Source of the DNA: Bog-159 sp049511415 | GTDB lineage: Bacteria; Acidobacteriota; Terriglobia; Bryobacterales; Bryobacteraceae | Assembly: GCA_049511415.1 (NCBI GenBank) | Contig: JBEKYC010000100.1 | Span: forward strand, 1 to 21,142 | DNA length: 21,142 nt | Direction: 5' to 3' | Shown here: positions 6,916 to 13,715 of the stretch, piece after piece | Position numbering within the stretch: the first letter of the stretch is position 1 | Layout: every line of letters starts with the position of its first letter | Translations under genes and position numbers: made by a program | The notes under the pieces: model-generated | Databases searched by the model: none | The model's input: the letters and a program-made list of their open reading frames with translations, nothing else | What the model was told of the DNA's origin: nothing

Positions 6916-8021
6916 GCGCCATCCCCGGAGAGAATGCTGAACATATGGCTCGGGGGTAGGCCCAGATCCGCGGGACGATGCCCGGCCCAACGTGACGAGC
7001 GGTTCACGGAGTACACGGTTTCCATCTCTTGAAGGTCACGCGCGCCGCACCGGGGGCAACGGCTCCGCTTTCGAAAATCGGCCAACCTTCGCATGGGAAG
7101 AAACTCAGCTCCGCACGTGATGCACCGCGCGCAGGCACAGACCGGCCAATCGAGGACGAGCACCGGATCAGCCAGGCCGGTCTGGTCCAGCAGTTCATGG
7201 ATTGTACCAGACTCGGAGCATGGTGTCACTAACATGCCAGGCGCCTGGTGGAAGGGGCAGTTTTTGGCCTGCCGCAGCTCATATTGGCGTAAGGCAGGCA
7301 CCTCAGTCAAAGACAGTTCCACGGTAAAAGCGCCGGCCGGCGGCTGCAAAAGACCGCGCAGACCCAACTCCACCTGCAGCGCACCGATCATGGCGGACAT
7401 TGTAGGCGTACTAGGAAATGCCATACCAGTTCCAGTCTCATTCATATCCCAGCACGGCCGGGCAGGGGAACTCCACAGAGTAAGTATGTCGCGGCGCAAA
7501 CGGGATGACAGCAGACAGCCGTAACAGGCCGCATGACGGTCAGGGAAATAACTTACTCGACCTTGACGGTAATCCGCCGTGCCCAGGCCTCCGTCCGATA
7601 CCGGGATGTTCAGCTTAGTGGCTATGTAGGCGATTTCGACTCGGGCCAAGTCACTGTCGACGCAACTAAACACGATACCGGCGTCCCGCAGATGCTGGAA
7701 CCCGACGTCCGCGATCTCACCCGGAAACGCGGTTATATTGCTAGCAGGAAAGAGTTTACCTGCAGCTTGGGCCATTACCGCAGCCTTGTTGGCGCCGATG
7801 CTATCGTCTTGCCGGAAGAAGACCGACCGGGTGAGGTTACTGGGTTCCACGGTATCGGGATCGACAATGAGAATGTGGCCCAAACCGAGGAGTCCCAGAC
7901 ATTTCACGACTTCATTGCCCAAAGCTCCCGCTCCAGCCACCACGGCACGGAGAGAGGTCATGCGAGCGTGGGAATAAACCGTGTGCTCCAGGCGGGAAAA
8001 TTCGAACTCTCGGTTCAGCAT
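6912..8021 (-). CDS. E1/ThiF/MoeB-like Ubl-activating enzyme with C-terminal zinc ribbon
   Basis: Residue numbers count from the GTG at 8024; the adjacent ATG at 8021 is the preferred start. The adenylation fold shows GAGALG (31-36, nucleotide loop), DPDTVEPSNLTR (55-66, with the ATP-binding Asp and Arg), Lys80 and CVDSD (121-125). CYGC (167-170) corresponds to the first zinc CxxC of MoeB-type enzymes. Cys191 is a candidate catalytic cysteine, and PTMSAMIGALQVELGL (206-221) matches the crossover helix of this family. A C-terminal zinc ribbon C301-x2-C304-x18-C323-x2-C326 is added. It would adenylate the Ubl C-terminus and hand it to the E2. It is the first gene of the minus-strand block and overlaps the RING-like gene by 4 nt. 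Gene context argues against thiamine or molybdopterin sulfur transfer. Confidence 0.88.
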   Translation of the reverse strand: MLNREFEFSRLEHTVYSHARMTSLRAVVAGAGALGNEVVKCLGLLGLGHILIVDPDTVEPSNLTRSVFFRQDDSIGANKAAVMAQAAGKLFPASNITAFPGEIADVGFQHLRDAGIVFSCVDSDLARVEIAYIATKLNIPVSDGGLGTADYRQGRVSYFPDRHAACYGCLLSSRLRRDILTLWSSPARPCWDMNETGTGMAFPSTPTMSAMIGALQVELGLRGLLQPPAGAFTVELSLTEVPALRQYELRQAKNCPFHQAPGMLVTPCSESGTIHELLDQTGLADPVLVLDWPVCACARCITCGAEFLPMRRLADFRKRSRCPRCGARDLQEMETVYSVNRSSRWAGHRPADLGLPPSHMFSILSGDGA

Positions 8022-8038
8022 CACAAGGGCTACTGGTT

Positions 8039-8044
8039 ACTATA
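8039..8044 (-). promoter_or_regulatory. Possible -10 box for the E1-led operon
   Basis: On the minus strand TATAGT (5 of 6 to consensus) lies 17 nt before the E1 ATG. No convincing -35 hexamer is found at 16-18 nt. This is the only -10-like element close to the start, but support is weak. Confidence 0.22.
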
Positions 8045-8118
8045 GGCCAACTCCGCGAAGCGGCACCGGCGGCGGCGCCTCCGGAGACCGCTAAAGATAC
8101 CGAACTTACCTTGTTTTT

Positions 8119-8132
8119 CTACTAATTAGCAG
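8119..8132. promoter_or_regulatory. Imperfect palindrome in divergent promoter region (candidate operator)
   Basis: CTACTAATTAGCAG is symmetric except for one base pair and has a perfect core CTAATTAG. It lies in an AT-rich patch of the roughly 210-nt gap between the two divergent operons, about 36 nt upstream of the plus-strand -35 box. A shared transcription-factor site is possible. A single short palindrome can arise by chance. Confidence 0.22.
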
Positions 8133-8167
8133 TATTTCGAGAGATCGCAGGATGGGCCCCGAAACAC

Positions 8168-8197
8168 TTGACAACGCCGGTGGAGTTCGGCTATACT
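8168..8197 (+). promoter_or_regulatory. Sigma70-type promoter of the T6SS operon
   Basis: A perfect TTGACA (8168-8173) is followed after 18 nt by TATACT (8192-8197), which matches the -10 consensus at 5 of 6. Transcription would start near 8204, about 27 nt before the ATG at 8231. This also settles the start of the first gene, because an upstream TTG at 8168 lies inside the -35 box and would be outside the transcript. Confidence 0.7.
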
Positions 8198-8230
8198 CCT
8201 CGCGGATTCCCTCAGGCAAGTATCTATTTT

Positions 8231-9172
8231 ATGAGTCTTTATCAAAGCCTTTATTTCATGTCGCTGGTAGGAGGAATGGCCGGCTTGTTTTCATGGGCAT
8301 CCACCAAACTCATTTCCCTGATGGTGTCTTTCCCGTACCGCGAGGATTTTCTGGCGGCGCTGTTCCTGGGGGGATTCATTGGAGGACTAACGGTGGCATT
8401 CTCCGACCATTGGTCGGGTAACCGGGTACTGGCCCGCTGGGTGTTTTCAGGAATCGGCCTGGGTTTGTTGGCCGGCCTGTTAGGGGCGCTGGTCTACATT
8501 CCGATACGAATCTCGTTGATCGAACACTATCCATTAGTGTGCCGCGTGCTGTTTGGGATGTTGATCGGTTCATTTATCGGGCTGGGACTGGGCTTGCGCT
8601 GGGCGAATGTGAATCGCACGCGGGTGGCACACGCCTTCACGGGCGGTCTGATTGGCGGAGGGCTGGGTGGTCTGATTTGGGCGACCATGGGCCATCTGGT
8701 GCCGGAAGTGGCGGAGCCCCTGGAGTTCGTTTTAACCGGAGTGGGTATTTGTTGCGGGGTGACGCTGGCCCCGATTCTGTTACGCCAGGGGGTCTTGCAG
8801 TTCGTGAGCAGCGGCGACGGGCGGGCGCAGAGTAAGTTCGGAAGAAACCGGAAGCAGTGGGAAGTGCAAGAAGGCGACCGCTATGTAATTGGCAGCCAGA
8901 GTCCGTCATTCAGTCAAACCAGCTATCGGCCGGAGATCGAAATTTTCATTCCAGACGTAGGTATTGCTCCCCGCCATGCTATTCTCTTTGCAAGAGACGG
9001 AAAGTATTACCTGGAACGCCACCGTGACACCCGTAGCGCCGCGGGCATGGCACGATATATTCTGAGAGTCCGCGGAAAGACCGTCCCGTCGTCGCAGGAA
9101 TTGCAAGATAGCGACGACTTGGTGGTGGGCCGGACGGCATTGCGGTTTATGACCAGGCGCAGGGCCATTTGA
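8231..9172 (+). CDS. Multi-TM protein with C-terminal FHA-like domain
   Basis: The 313-residue protein starts with ATG at 8231, downstream of the promoter. Five or six glycine-rich transmembrane helices occupy about 5-185 (roughly 42-57, 70-91, 104-122, 135-153 and 166-185, with GxxxG spacing). The C-terminal part (about 208-309) has the FHA strand pattern: YVIGS, IFIPDVGIAPRHA, GKYYLERH, VRGKTV, LQDSDDLVVGRTALRF. The phosphothreonine-binding residues are altered: the usual GR is GS, and SRRH is APRH (246-249, keeping Arg-His). Binding may therefore be weak or phosphate-independent. FHA proteins take part in Thr-phosphorylation control of type VI secretion in other bacteria. As first gene of the operon it may link the apparatus to the membrane, which is inference. 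Confidence 0.82.
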   Translation: MSLYQSLYFMSLVGGMAGLFSWASTKLISLMVSFPYREDFLAALFLGGFIGGLTVAFSDHWSGNRVLARWVFSGIGLGLLAGLLGALVYIPIRISLIEHYPLVCRVLFGMLIGSFIGLGLGLRWANVNRTRVAHAFTGGLIGGGLGGLIWATMGHLVPEVAEPLEFVLTGVGICCGVTLAPILLRQGVLQFVSSGDGRAQSKFGRNRKQWEVQEGDRYVIGSQSPSFSQTSYRPEIEIFIPDVGIAPRHAILFARDGKYYLERHRDTRSAAGMARYILRVRGKTVPSSQELQDSDDLVVGRTALRFMTRRRAI

Positions 9173-9174
9173 CG

Positions 9175-10626
9175 ATGATAGCTATTCGTCCACTAAGACG
9201 ATGCCTGGGGACCGCACGGACCGGCATGGCGATGGCGGTGCTGATGGGTCTAACCCCGGTGGTTCCGGCCCAGACCGGCGCTAGCCAGCAGGCCGAAATG
9301 CAGATGGAGACACCGAAGATGCTGGACTGTTCACCGGTGTCCAAGGATCCGTGTTTTCGAACCGTTTTGCACATGCCAAGCGGTCTCACGGTGCCCTCCT
9401 CGCTTCCCGCGCTGAGACAAAGCATAGATATTCAATTCGATGGTATGACGGGGATTCGTCCCTTTTACGTTAGTCCGCTCGACACGCTCGGCCGGCATCA
9501 CACGGTGTCTTTGATTTTGCTGGATGTCAGCGGGAGCATGAAGACGCCTCTGTCGAACGATTTGACTCGCTTCGAAGCTGCCAAGGCGGGAGCCAAGGCT
9601 TACCTGAAGAACCTCGATCCCGATCTGGACGAAGTTGCGGTCGTGCCGTTCGAGAGCCACAATGTCGTACGCACGATTCAGGGCGCGGTTTTCACGCACA
9701 ACCGGCGCACCGCGGAGCAGCAGATCGATACTTTGCAGGTTTCTCGTAACGGCAACACGGCGCTATATTTGGCGATGAAAACGGCCCTGGAGAAGCTGCA
9801 GGATGAACGGGTCCGCCAGAGCGCCCCTACCGACGCGCGCCTGGTGCTGATGACCGACGGAGAGGACGACGTCCAAGCGGGTGACGATGGTGTGGGAAAA
9901 TCCGCGGAGTTCCTAGAGGACGCCTTACAGGAGAAAGAGCAGAATCACATACAAACGGTGGCGATCGGGTTGGTGAAGCGGGACCTCCCGGAGAAACAGG
10001 AAATGGCCCTGCTGGAAATTGGCGGCGAGGGGAGCACCTATTTTGTGACCAACGCGGAGGAACTGGAAGGCGCCTTCGCCCGGGCGAACCAGCAGGCCGT
10101 GGAACGTTTGCAGATCACCTTTAAAATCCCGCTTGGCAAAGAGCTTTTGGGCGGCGAGAACCATAGCATCACCGCTTCGATTCCGGTGAAGGGGAGAGTA
10201 TCCCGATTATCTGCCGCAGTTTCCTGGATTACGCCGGCGACGGTCGCCCCCAACTTCGCCGGCCCTTGCGATCCGGAGGAAAAGCAGGCACTTAGCGAGC
10301 TGCTGGGAGTGGATGAACCCGAGTGGCTGCGCACGGTGCGTCCTATTCTGGTCTTCATTGCCTGGGGCGGACTGCTGTTGATTTGCTGGTTTCTTATACC
10401 GCGGCTCATTTGGCCCGAGCGATACGCCGAGGAGTTACCGGCGGTCGCCAGCGGCGGGCGCTGGGCGGCGGGGCGCGGGAGTTCGCCGTCGGCTCCATCG
10501 GGCGGCCGTTCCGCGGCGTCCCCGACGATTCGGGCGGACCGCGAGGACGGGGAGTCCACCCGCAACGGCTCGGGGGCAACTTTTGTGCCCAGCCGCGGTT
10601 CAGGTACTAGATCACGATTGAAATGA
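9175..10626 (+). CDS. VWA-domain membrane protein
   Basis: The ATG at 9175 is two bases after the FHA-like gene's stop; an overlapping TTG at 9169 is less likely. The protein has 483 residues. A signal peptide or N-terminal anchor (about 1-33) precedes a von Willebrand factor A domain (about 105-295) with a full metal site: DVSGSM (Asp117, Ser119, Ser121), Thr195 in GNTAL and Asp228 in TDGED. A beta-rich part, a transmembrane helix (about 390-410) and a Ser/Gly/Arg-rich cytoplasmic tail of about 70 residues follow. VWA domains bind partner proteins through a metal ion. The domain should face the periplasm. Position at the head of the tss genes suggests an envelope component or anchor of this secretion system. 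Confidence 0.9.
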   Translation: MIAIRPLRRCLGTARTGMAMAVLMGLTPVVPAQTGASQQAEMQMETPKMLDCSPVSKDPCFRTVLHMPSGLTVPSSLPALRQSIDIQFDGMTGIRPFYVSPLDTLGRHHTVSLILLDVSGSMKTPLSNDLTRFEAAKAGAKAYLKNLDPDLDEVAVVPFESHNVVRTIQGAVFTHNRRTAEQQIDTLQVSRNGNTALYLAMKTALEKLQDERVRQSAPTDARLVLMTDGEDDVQAGDDGVGKSAEFLEDALQEKEQNHIQTVAIGLVKRDLPEKQEMALLEIGGEGSTYFVTNAEELEGAFARANQQAVERLQITFKIPLGKELLGGENHSITASIPVKGRVSRLSAAVSWITPATVAPNFAGPCDPEEKQALSELLGVDEPEWLRTVRPILVFIAWGGLLLICWFLIPRLIWPERYAEELPAVASGGRWAAGRGSSPSAPSGGRSAASPTIRADREDGESTRNGSGATFVPSRGSGTRSRLK

Positions 10627-10639
10627 GGGTCCATCGATT

Positions 10640-11146
10640 ATGCCGGTAGTGAATGTGATTCGCAAGGGTATTACGCCATCGGTCCGGAAGGTGCCGACCG
10701 CCACCTGCGCCGTGATGATGCCCATGACGTTGGAACGCGTGGGAAAGGAAGTAGCATCGGAGAACGAAGAACCCACCAAAGTGGAATCGGTTTCCGATGC
10801 ATTCGGGAAGCTGAAACCTGCTTTGAAATTCAAGGGAACCGCAGGTGAGGAAGAGGCTGAGTTCCGGGCGGATTTCCAATTTAAGAGCGTCAAGGATTTC
10901 GATCCCGAGAACCTGCAGAAACGTCAGGAGATCAAGCACGAGGATGGCGGGATCACGTACTTGCGCAATGACTTGGCGGACCTGAAAGACAATATTGACC
11001 TGCTTTACCGTCTGAAGAAGCGGTGGGCGTTGCCCGCCGTGCGGCGAGCCTGGAACAATCCGGAGCAGCGCAAGGAAATCCTGGAGGCGCTCGGACGCCT
11101 GCGGGGTGAGCTGAACCGGATTGCCGAAAAAGGGGGTAACGTCTGA
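10640..11146 (+). CDS. tssB: T6SS sheath small subunit TssB (VipA)
   Basis: The 168-residue protein is of normal length for TssB. The family hallmark lies at about 80-96 (FKSVKDFDPENLQKRQ), where TssB proteins have a D-F-x-P motif. The C-terminal helices (about 105-165, with LYRLKKRWALPAVRRAW and the LEALGRLRGELNRI end) also fit. TssB pairs with TssC to build the contractile sheath around the Hcp tube in the cytoplasm. The start is ATG at 10640 with GAGGGT 9 nt upstream overlapping the VWA stop. The stop overlaps the tssC start by one base (TGATG), as expected for stoichiometric partners. Confidence 0.93.
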   Translation: MPVVNVIRKGITPSVRKVPTATCAVMMPMTLERVGKEVASENEEPTKVESVSDAFGKLKPALKFKGTAGEEEAEFRADFQFKSVKDFDPENLQKRQEIKHEDGGITYLRNDLADLKDNIDLLYRLKKRWALPAVRRAWNNPEQRKEILEALGRLRGELNRIAEKGGNV

Positions 11147-12483
11147 TGGCCGAAGAGACCTTAACGAAAACCAAGACGGCGGCGGAAATTTTCGGGGAGA
11201 CTCCCGCGAAGGACATGCTGGTGGAGCTGTTTGCGGATTTCCATCCGGGTTTCATCGATCAAACCCGGGATATCGCGACCATCTTTAGCCAACAATCCGC
11301 GCAGAGCATGCTGGCGCAGCTTGCCGGCGTGGAACAACTGCTCAGTGAAGAGGATACCTACGAGGTCACGGTCAAGAAATTTCAATCCCAAATCGACAAA
11401 GCGGAGTCGATGAGGAATGAACTCCTGGCACAGGTTTTCAATCAAATACGGCCGATTGAGCAAAGTTATCGCCAACTGATGCTGTTCTTCGAGAATGCCA
11501 AAGTTCCGGACGGAAAAGTCCGCCAGGCGCCGGAGCTGTACGTGTTCAACGCGGATTCCAAGGCGATTAAGAACCCCGTGGAAAGCATGAACGTCGCGGC
11601 GATCGAACAGTTCGTGCGGAATCGGAATGACAATTTCAATTTCCGCGACGATATCTGCAATCTGGTGGTGCCGGGCTACCTTTCCATGCCCGTGCGGGAG
11701 AAACTTGAGGAAGTCGCCAACGCCTGGGGAATGTTGCTGATCGGGGATACGGACGACGAGAGGAAATTCCGTGATGTGGACCGGAACTTCGAGCCCGGCG
11801 GCAAGTACGAGTTCATGAAGAGACCGGAGGATCGGGCCGCCTCCGATGTCATTCTGACGGGCTATCTACAGCTTCGGCAGGCTTACTCGTTCGAGCAAGG
11901 CATGGAGGCGGGGATGTACGCGCCGCCGTCTCTGATCTTCGCGGGGGCCTTGACGCGAACCGATAACAGCCAAGGCCTGGTGCAGGGACCGGTGGGATCG
12001 CGTTTCGGCCAGATTGTCGGGGTGGAAAAGTCCCGCTTCGAGCCGCTCATCGGAGAGATGGAGCACCTCAGCATGGAGCGGCAACTGATTCCCATCATCC
12101 GGGACGCAGACAATCACCTGTGTTTCTTCGGCTGCCGTACGCAGGCGCACGATCCCTACGGAGTGTACAAGTTTTTCACTTCATACCGGATCTTGCGGTA
12201 CCTGGAGCGCTGCTGCCGGCACTACCTGCTACAGGTGGCCGGGCGCGTTCTGACGCGCGATTTCATGGATGAGGAGGTGGATCGGCCGCTGCGGCGTATG
12301 CTCCAGGAGCAGATGGATCAGGGCACCATTCTGGGCTTCGATTTGAACGTGGACAAAGACTTCCAGAAGCGCATGCAAGGCATCTGCGAGATTACGCTGA
12401 CGGTGCAACCCACCGGTCCGGCTGAGACATTCGTTCTGAAGCTGGATGTGCCGGAATTCAAGGCCGACTCGGAAAAAAAATAG
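11146..12483 (+). CDS. tssC: T6SS sheath large subunit TssC (VipB), divergent
   Basis: The 445-residue protein immediately follows and overlaps tssB. Its size and place are those of TssC, the large sheath subunit that forms the outer layer and the site acted on by the TssH ATPase. The C-terminal half includes a helical stretch (FFTSYRILRYLERCC, then DEEVDRPLRRMLQEQMDQG) followed by a final strand pair (CEITLTVQPTGP, ETFVLKLDVPEF), consistent with the sheath fold. It is somewhat shorter than the roughly 490-500 residues of proteobacterial TssC, and I do not see the usual central motif of those proteins. It therefore looks like a divergent, non-proteobacterial type. The assignment rests mainly on the tssB partner and the flanking genes. 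Confidence 0.85.
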   Translation: MAEETLTKTKTAAEIFGETPAKDMLVELFADFHPGFIDQTRDIATIFSQQSAQSMLAQLAGVEQLLSEEDTYEVTVKKFQSQIDKAESMRNELLAQVFNQIRPIEQSYRQLMLFFENAKVPDGKVRQAPELYVFNADSKAIKNPVESMNVAAIEQFVRNRNDNFNFRDDICNLVVPGYLSMPVREKLEEVANAWGMLLIGDTDDERKFRDVDRNFEPGGKYEFMKRPEDRAASDVILTGYLQLRQAYSFEQGMEAGMYAPPSLIFAGALTRTDNSQGLVQGPVGSRFGQIVGVEKSRFEPLIGEMEHLSMERQLIPIIRDADNHLCFFGCRTQAHDPYGVYKFFTSYRILRYLERCCRHYLLQVAGRVLTRDFMDEEVDRPLRRMLQEQMDQGTILGFDLNVDKDFQKRMQGICEITLTVQPTGPAETFVLKLDVPEFKADSEKK

Positions 12484-12527
12484 CGGGGCCGCCGGAGAGA
12501 GCGGTCCGCGCGAGTACCGGGAAACTA

Positions 12528-12806
12528 ATGACGGGTCCGGCGAACGCAATCTCTCCCCCAGGCGAATTTGCTGGGGAGTTTCGCTCGACCATGGGGATTC
12601 GCCTGCGGGCCGATACGGGGCAAAAGTTCGCTCCTGGCCCGGTGCTGGTGGAGCCGTCACGGCCAGCCAGGGCGCGCGAGGCGCCGCCACCGGCGGCGGC
12701 AGGTCCGCAACGGGGATCGCCGCTGGCCGTGGCCTTTTCGAAGCTACGAGGTTTTTTTCGCCGCGGGAAAGCCGGGCGCGATGTCAGCGGCGATGGGACT
12801 GAATGA
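12528..12806 (+). CDS. Small proline/arginine-rich hypothetical protein
   Basis: A 92-codon frame lies in the 406-nt space between tssC and hcp. ATG at 12528 has no good Shine-Dalgarno sequence; an internal ATG at 12591 would give a 71-residue version. Codons are rich in third-position G/C like the neighbours, which favours it over two overlapping frames. The product has no TM segment. It has an Ala/Pro/Arg-rich middle and a basic C-terminal part (FSKLRGFFRRGKAGR) that could form a short amphipathic helix. I recognise no family. It could be a small accessory factor of the secretion system or a non-coding spacer. Confidence 0.42.
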   Translation: MTGPANAISPPGEFAGEFRSTMGIRLRADTGQKFAPGPVLVEPSRPARAREAPPPAAAGPQRGSPLAVAFSKLRGFFRRGKAGRDVSGDGTE

Positions 12807-12811
12807 GCAGC

Positions 12812-12828
12812 GCCCTGCCGGCTAGGGC
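12812..12828 (+). other. Small hairpin upstream of hcp
   Basis: GCCCT (12812-12816) pairs with AGGGC (12824-12828) around a 7-nt loop that is itself GCCGGC-rich. An A-run, not a T-run, follows, so it is not a standard terminator for the plus strand. It lies 62 nt before the hcp start and could stabilise the 5' end of an hcp message after processing. This is a weak call. Confidence 0.2.
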
Positions 12829-12889
12829 AAAAATTCTACGGGGACCCGGGATACCGGAATGAAGTGAACAACAAAAAAGGAGACAAACA

Positions 12890-13345
12890 ATGGCAACACC
12901 CTATCGCACCAGTGTTCAAATCGATAGCACGAAATTCGATGCCTTTTCGGTCGAATTCAAGATCTTTACGTTGAAAGACAAAGCCGGCATGCCGCAGATG
13001 GGCACCTTGGGGACGAAAATCGTCGTTTTGGCGGATTTTCACGACACCACGAACCTGCCCTACTCTGCCATGCAGACCATGTTCAACCTGGCCAACGTGG
13101 TCACGCTTGCGAATATCAAGCCGATCACCATCACATTTTGGCAGGATGATTCCAAGCAGAACGCTCTGTGCTCGTATACTTTCAACGGCTGGATCAGCAA
13201 GTTCAAGACGACCAACCCTATGGCGGATGCTTCGGACGCGGACGGGGAACTGTCGGCGGTTTCGACGATTAACCACCTGCTGTACCTGGAACTGGAACCG
13301 GCCTTGGATCAAAAGAACTTCACGTCTCTGAAGATCAGCAACTAG
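12890..13345 (+). CDS. hcp: T6SS tube protein Hcp (TssD)
   Basis: The 151-residue protein is beta-rich throughout, as Hcp ring proteins are. The segment CSYTFNGWISKFKTTNP (about 102-118) matches the extended loop and strand region of Hcp. The end (NHLLYLELEPAL) supplies the last strands. Hcp hexamers stack to form the inner tube expelled with the sheath. It has by far the best ribosome binding site in the operon: AAGGAGA at 12877-12883, 6 nt before ATG. That fits its need for many copies. The gene lies between the sheath genes and tssE. Confidence 0.85.
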   Translation: MATPYRTSVQIDSTKFDAFSVEFKIFTLKDKAGMPQMGTLGTKIVVLADFHDTTNLPYSAMQTMFNLANVVTLANIKPITITFWQDDSKQNALCSYTFNGWISKFKTTNPMADASDADGELSAVSTINHLLYLELEPALDQKNFTSLKISN

Positions 13346-13347
13346 CG

Positions 13348-13353
13348 AGGAGA
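13348..13353 (+). promoter_or_regulatory. Shine-Dalgarno sequence that points to an ATT start for tssE
   Basis: AGGAGA lies just after the hcp stop. The only initiation-type codon at a proper distance in the tssE frame is ATT at 13359-13361 (5 nt after AGGAGA). No ATG, GTG or TTG occurs in this frame between the upstream stop and TTG at 13380, which is 26 nt from the site and has no ribosome binding site of its own. Confidence 0.6.
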
Positions 13354-13358
13354 CGGCC

Positions 13359-13703
13359 ATTCCCTTTATTCGTTTTCCGTTGCGGTTGGATAAGCAGGGT
13401 TTCCTGACGCAGTGTACCGAGGAGGAAGCCCTCGCCGCGCTGGGACGTATCCTGGTGCGAAGCCCGTATGGCCGTTGGGGGGGCAGCCGCCACTTCGGGC
13501 TTCGCGACTTTTTTGAAGATGCGCGGAGGAAACCGGAATGTCTGGAGAAGGCGCGTGACGAGCTCAACGCGGCGTTGAGCGAATTGGGTATGGTGTGTCG
13601 AGTCGAGAGCATCGAACGAGAGCCTGGAACGAGCGACGAAACCACGGCTCTGGTGGTGAATTTCTCCCTTCCGGAAGACAAGGTTTTCTCGGCCAGGGTA
13701 TAA
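13359..13703 (+). CDS. tssE: T6SS baseplate protein TssE (gp25-like)
   Basis: The start is taken as the rare codon ATT at 13359 because of the AGGAGA site; this gives 114 residues. The alternative is TTG at 13380 (107 residues). The protein has the gp25 pattern: LAALGRILVRSPYGRWGG, matching the I-x-x-I-L-x-T-x-P-G region, then HFGLRDFFEDAR, a helix and two C-terminal strands (VCRVESIERE, TTALVVNFSL). TssE is part of the baseplate wedge with TssF, TssG and TssK and starts sheath assembly. It is shorter than the usual 130-160 residues. It sits 13 nt after hcp and 12 nt before tssF, the expected company. Confidence 0.75.
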   Translation: MPFIRFPLRLDKQGFLTQCTEEEALAALGRILVRSPYGRWGGSRHFGLRDFFEDARRKPECLEKARDELNAALSELGMVCRVESIEREPGTSDETTALVVNFSLPEDKVFSARV

Positions 13704-13715
13704 AGGTCTGAATCC

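Noticed and set aside
6916..6990. Longer start for the RING-like gene at 6990
   Set aside because: It would overlap the E1 gene by 79 nt and add a non-hydrophobic stretch before the first TM helix; the ATGA junction at 6915 is the usual coupled start.
6912..8021. Thiamine or molybdopterin sulfur-carrier adenylyltransferase (ThiF/MoeB) with ThiS/MoaD partner
   Set aside because: No thiamine or cofactor genes are nearby; the coupled E2, Ubl and RING-like genes point to protein conjugation.
8168..8230. TTG start for the FHA-like gene at 8168
   Set aside because: This TTG is part of the -35 box of the promoter, so it would not be in the transcript.
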